Shown one piece after another: positions 63,479 to 64,000 of a stretch of DNA of 64,000 nt. The DNA is from Alcaligenes aquatilis. GTDB lineage: Bacteria; Pseudomonadota; Gammaproteobacteria; Burkholderiales; Burkholderiaceae_B. The position numbers and the translations under genes were made by a program. Numbering within the stretch: position 1 is the stretch's first letter; every line of letters begins with the position of its first letter. The notes below the pieces were generated by a model, which worked only from the letters and a program-made list of their open reading frames with translations, did not search any database and was not told the origin of the DNA. The stretch spans positions 1,116,001 to 1,180,000 of the forward strand of contig NZ_CP022390.1 of assembly GCF_003076515.1 (NCBI RefSeq), written 5' to 3'.

Positions 63479-63517
63479 GCTGTCTGCCATGACAACTGAT
63501 GGTGTCTGGCAGACAGC
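63479..63517 (-). other. Longer inverted repeat in the rpsB-tsf spacer, rpsB-proximal
   Basis: GCTGTCTGCCA (63479-63489) pairs with TGGCAGACAGC (63507-63517), an 11-bp stem with a 17-base loop, directly behind the rpsB stop. Together with the neighbouring hairpin it may attenuate or stabilise the operon message. Confidence 0.5.
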
Positions 63518-63527
63518 GGTGAACCTG

Positions 63528-64000
63528 TTACTCCTGGGTGTCAGCCTGAACTTCGACGAATTCTTCGTCAGCGGCGATTTCTTCAACCAGACCGTTCAGG
63601 TTCTGTTCGCGGCCAGCCAACACGGCGTCAGCCATGCCACGGGCGTACAGAGCGATAGCCTTGGCCGAGTCATCGTTACCAGGAATCACGTAATCCAGAC
63701 CTTCTGGCGAGTGGTTGGTATCAACCACGGCCACAACGGGGATACCCAGCGTGCGGGCTTCGGCCACAGCAATCTTGTGGTAGCCGACGTCGATCACGAA
63801 CAGGGCGTCAGGCAGGTTGTTCATGTCCTTGATACCGCCGATGGCCTTGTTCAGCTTTTCCAGTTCGCGCTCGAACATCAAGGCTTCTTTCTTGCTCATG
63901 GTTTCCAGACGGCCTTCAGCCATCTGACCTTCCATTTCTTTCAGACGCTTGATGGAAGTCTTGACCGTTTTGAAGTTGGTCATCATGCCACCCAGCCAGC
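63528..64000 (-). CDS. rpsB: Ribosomal protein S2, C-terminal part
   Basis: About 156 C-terminal residues of S2, out of the usual 250; the 5' end lies beyond the right edge. The frame is open to 64000 and reads [19 protein letters not shown], then [18 protein letters not shown] and the typical [23 protein letters not shown]. It heads the rpsB-tsf operon. Confidence 0.96.
   Translation of the reverse strand, partial: WLGGMMTNFKTVKTSIKRLKEMEGQMAEGRLETMSKKEALMFERELEKLNKAIGGIKDMNNLPDALFVIDVGYHKIAVAEARTLGIPVVAVVDTNHSPEGLDYVIPGNDDSAKAIALYARGMADAVLAGREQNLNGLVEEIAADEEFVEVQADTQE

Overview
The window looks like chromosomal DNA of a betaproteobacterium of the order Burkholderiales, family Alcaligenaceae, most likely Alcaligenes or a close relative. 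This rests on the type VI secretion gene order, the conserved rpsB-tsf-pyrH-frr-uppS-cdsA-dxr-rseP-bamA-skp-lpxD-fabZ-lpxA-lpxB-rnhB string, a moderately high GC content and the style of the proteins. It is an inference from gene content; no database search was possible. No rRNA, tRNA, CRISPR array, insertion sequence or prophage was found.

Region 1 (1-20190, all minus strand) is an almost complete type VI secretion system (T6SS). In transcription order it reads tssA, tssB, tssC, hcp, tssE, tssF, tssG, clpV (tssH), vgrG (tssI), a five-part loading module (VgrG, DUF2169-pentapeptide fusion, pentapeptide protein, DUF3540 protein, PAAR-like DUF4150 protein), tssJ, tssK, tssL and the first codons of tssM, which runs off the left edge. 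Most junctions are short or overlap, which suggests translational coupling. No toxin or immunity gene is recognisable in the module.

Region 2 (20191-31178) is mixed accessory and metabolic DNA: a gap with a Fur-box-like site, an SDR oxidoreductase, a GNAT acetyltransferase, a tyrosine-recombinase homologue that has lost its catalytic tyrosine, a tandem-SH3 protein with a LexA-type box in front, a lipoprotein, a cytochrome b561-YceI-YceI set, an ArsC-like reductase, a glutathione transferase, a DUF3298-like lipoprotein, a DUF2789-flavin reductase fusion and a periplasmic ankyrin protein.

Region 3 (31179-43161) is housekeeping and catabolic: tatD, holB, a phage-type deoxynucleotide monophosphate kinase in the place where tmk normally lies, mltG, ygfZ, a valine-degradation operon (isobutyryl-CoA dehydrogenase, 3-hydroxyisobutyryl-CoA hydrolase, 3-hydroxyisobutyrate dehydrogenase), rnfH-ratA divergent from smpB, an NDH-2 NADH dehydrogenase and a TetR regulator.

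Region 4 (43162-64000) holds ppsA and its regulator ppsR back to back, an amidase, an rRNA/tRNA methyltransferase, and then the long minus-strand envelope and translation cluster from rpsB (5' end beyond the right edge) to rnhB. This cluster links ribosome function (S2, EF-Ts, RRF), UMP kinase, isoprenoid carrier synthesis (Dxr, UppS), phospholipid synthesis (CdsA), outer-membrane protein assembly (RseP, BamA, Skp) and lipid A synthesis (LpxD, FabZ, LpxA, LpxB).

The points most worth checking are the tmk-slot kinase, the catalytically degenerate recombinase beside an SOS box and a tandem-SH3 gene, the DUF2789-flavin reductase fusion, and the toxin-less T6SS loading module.
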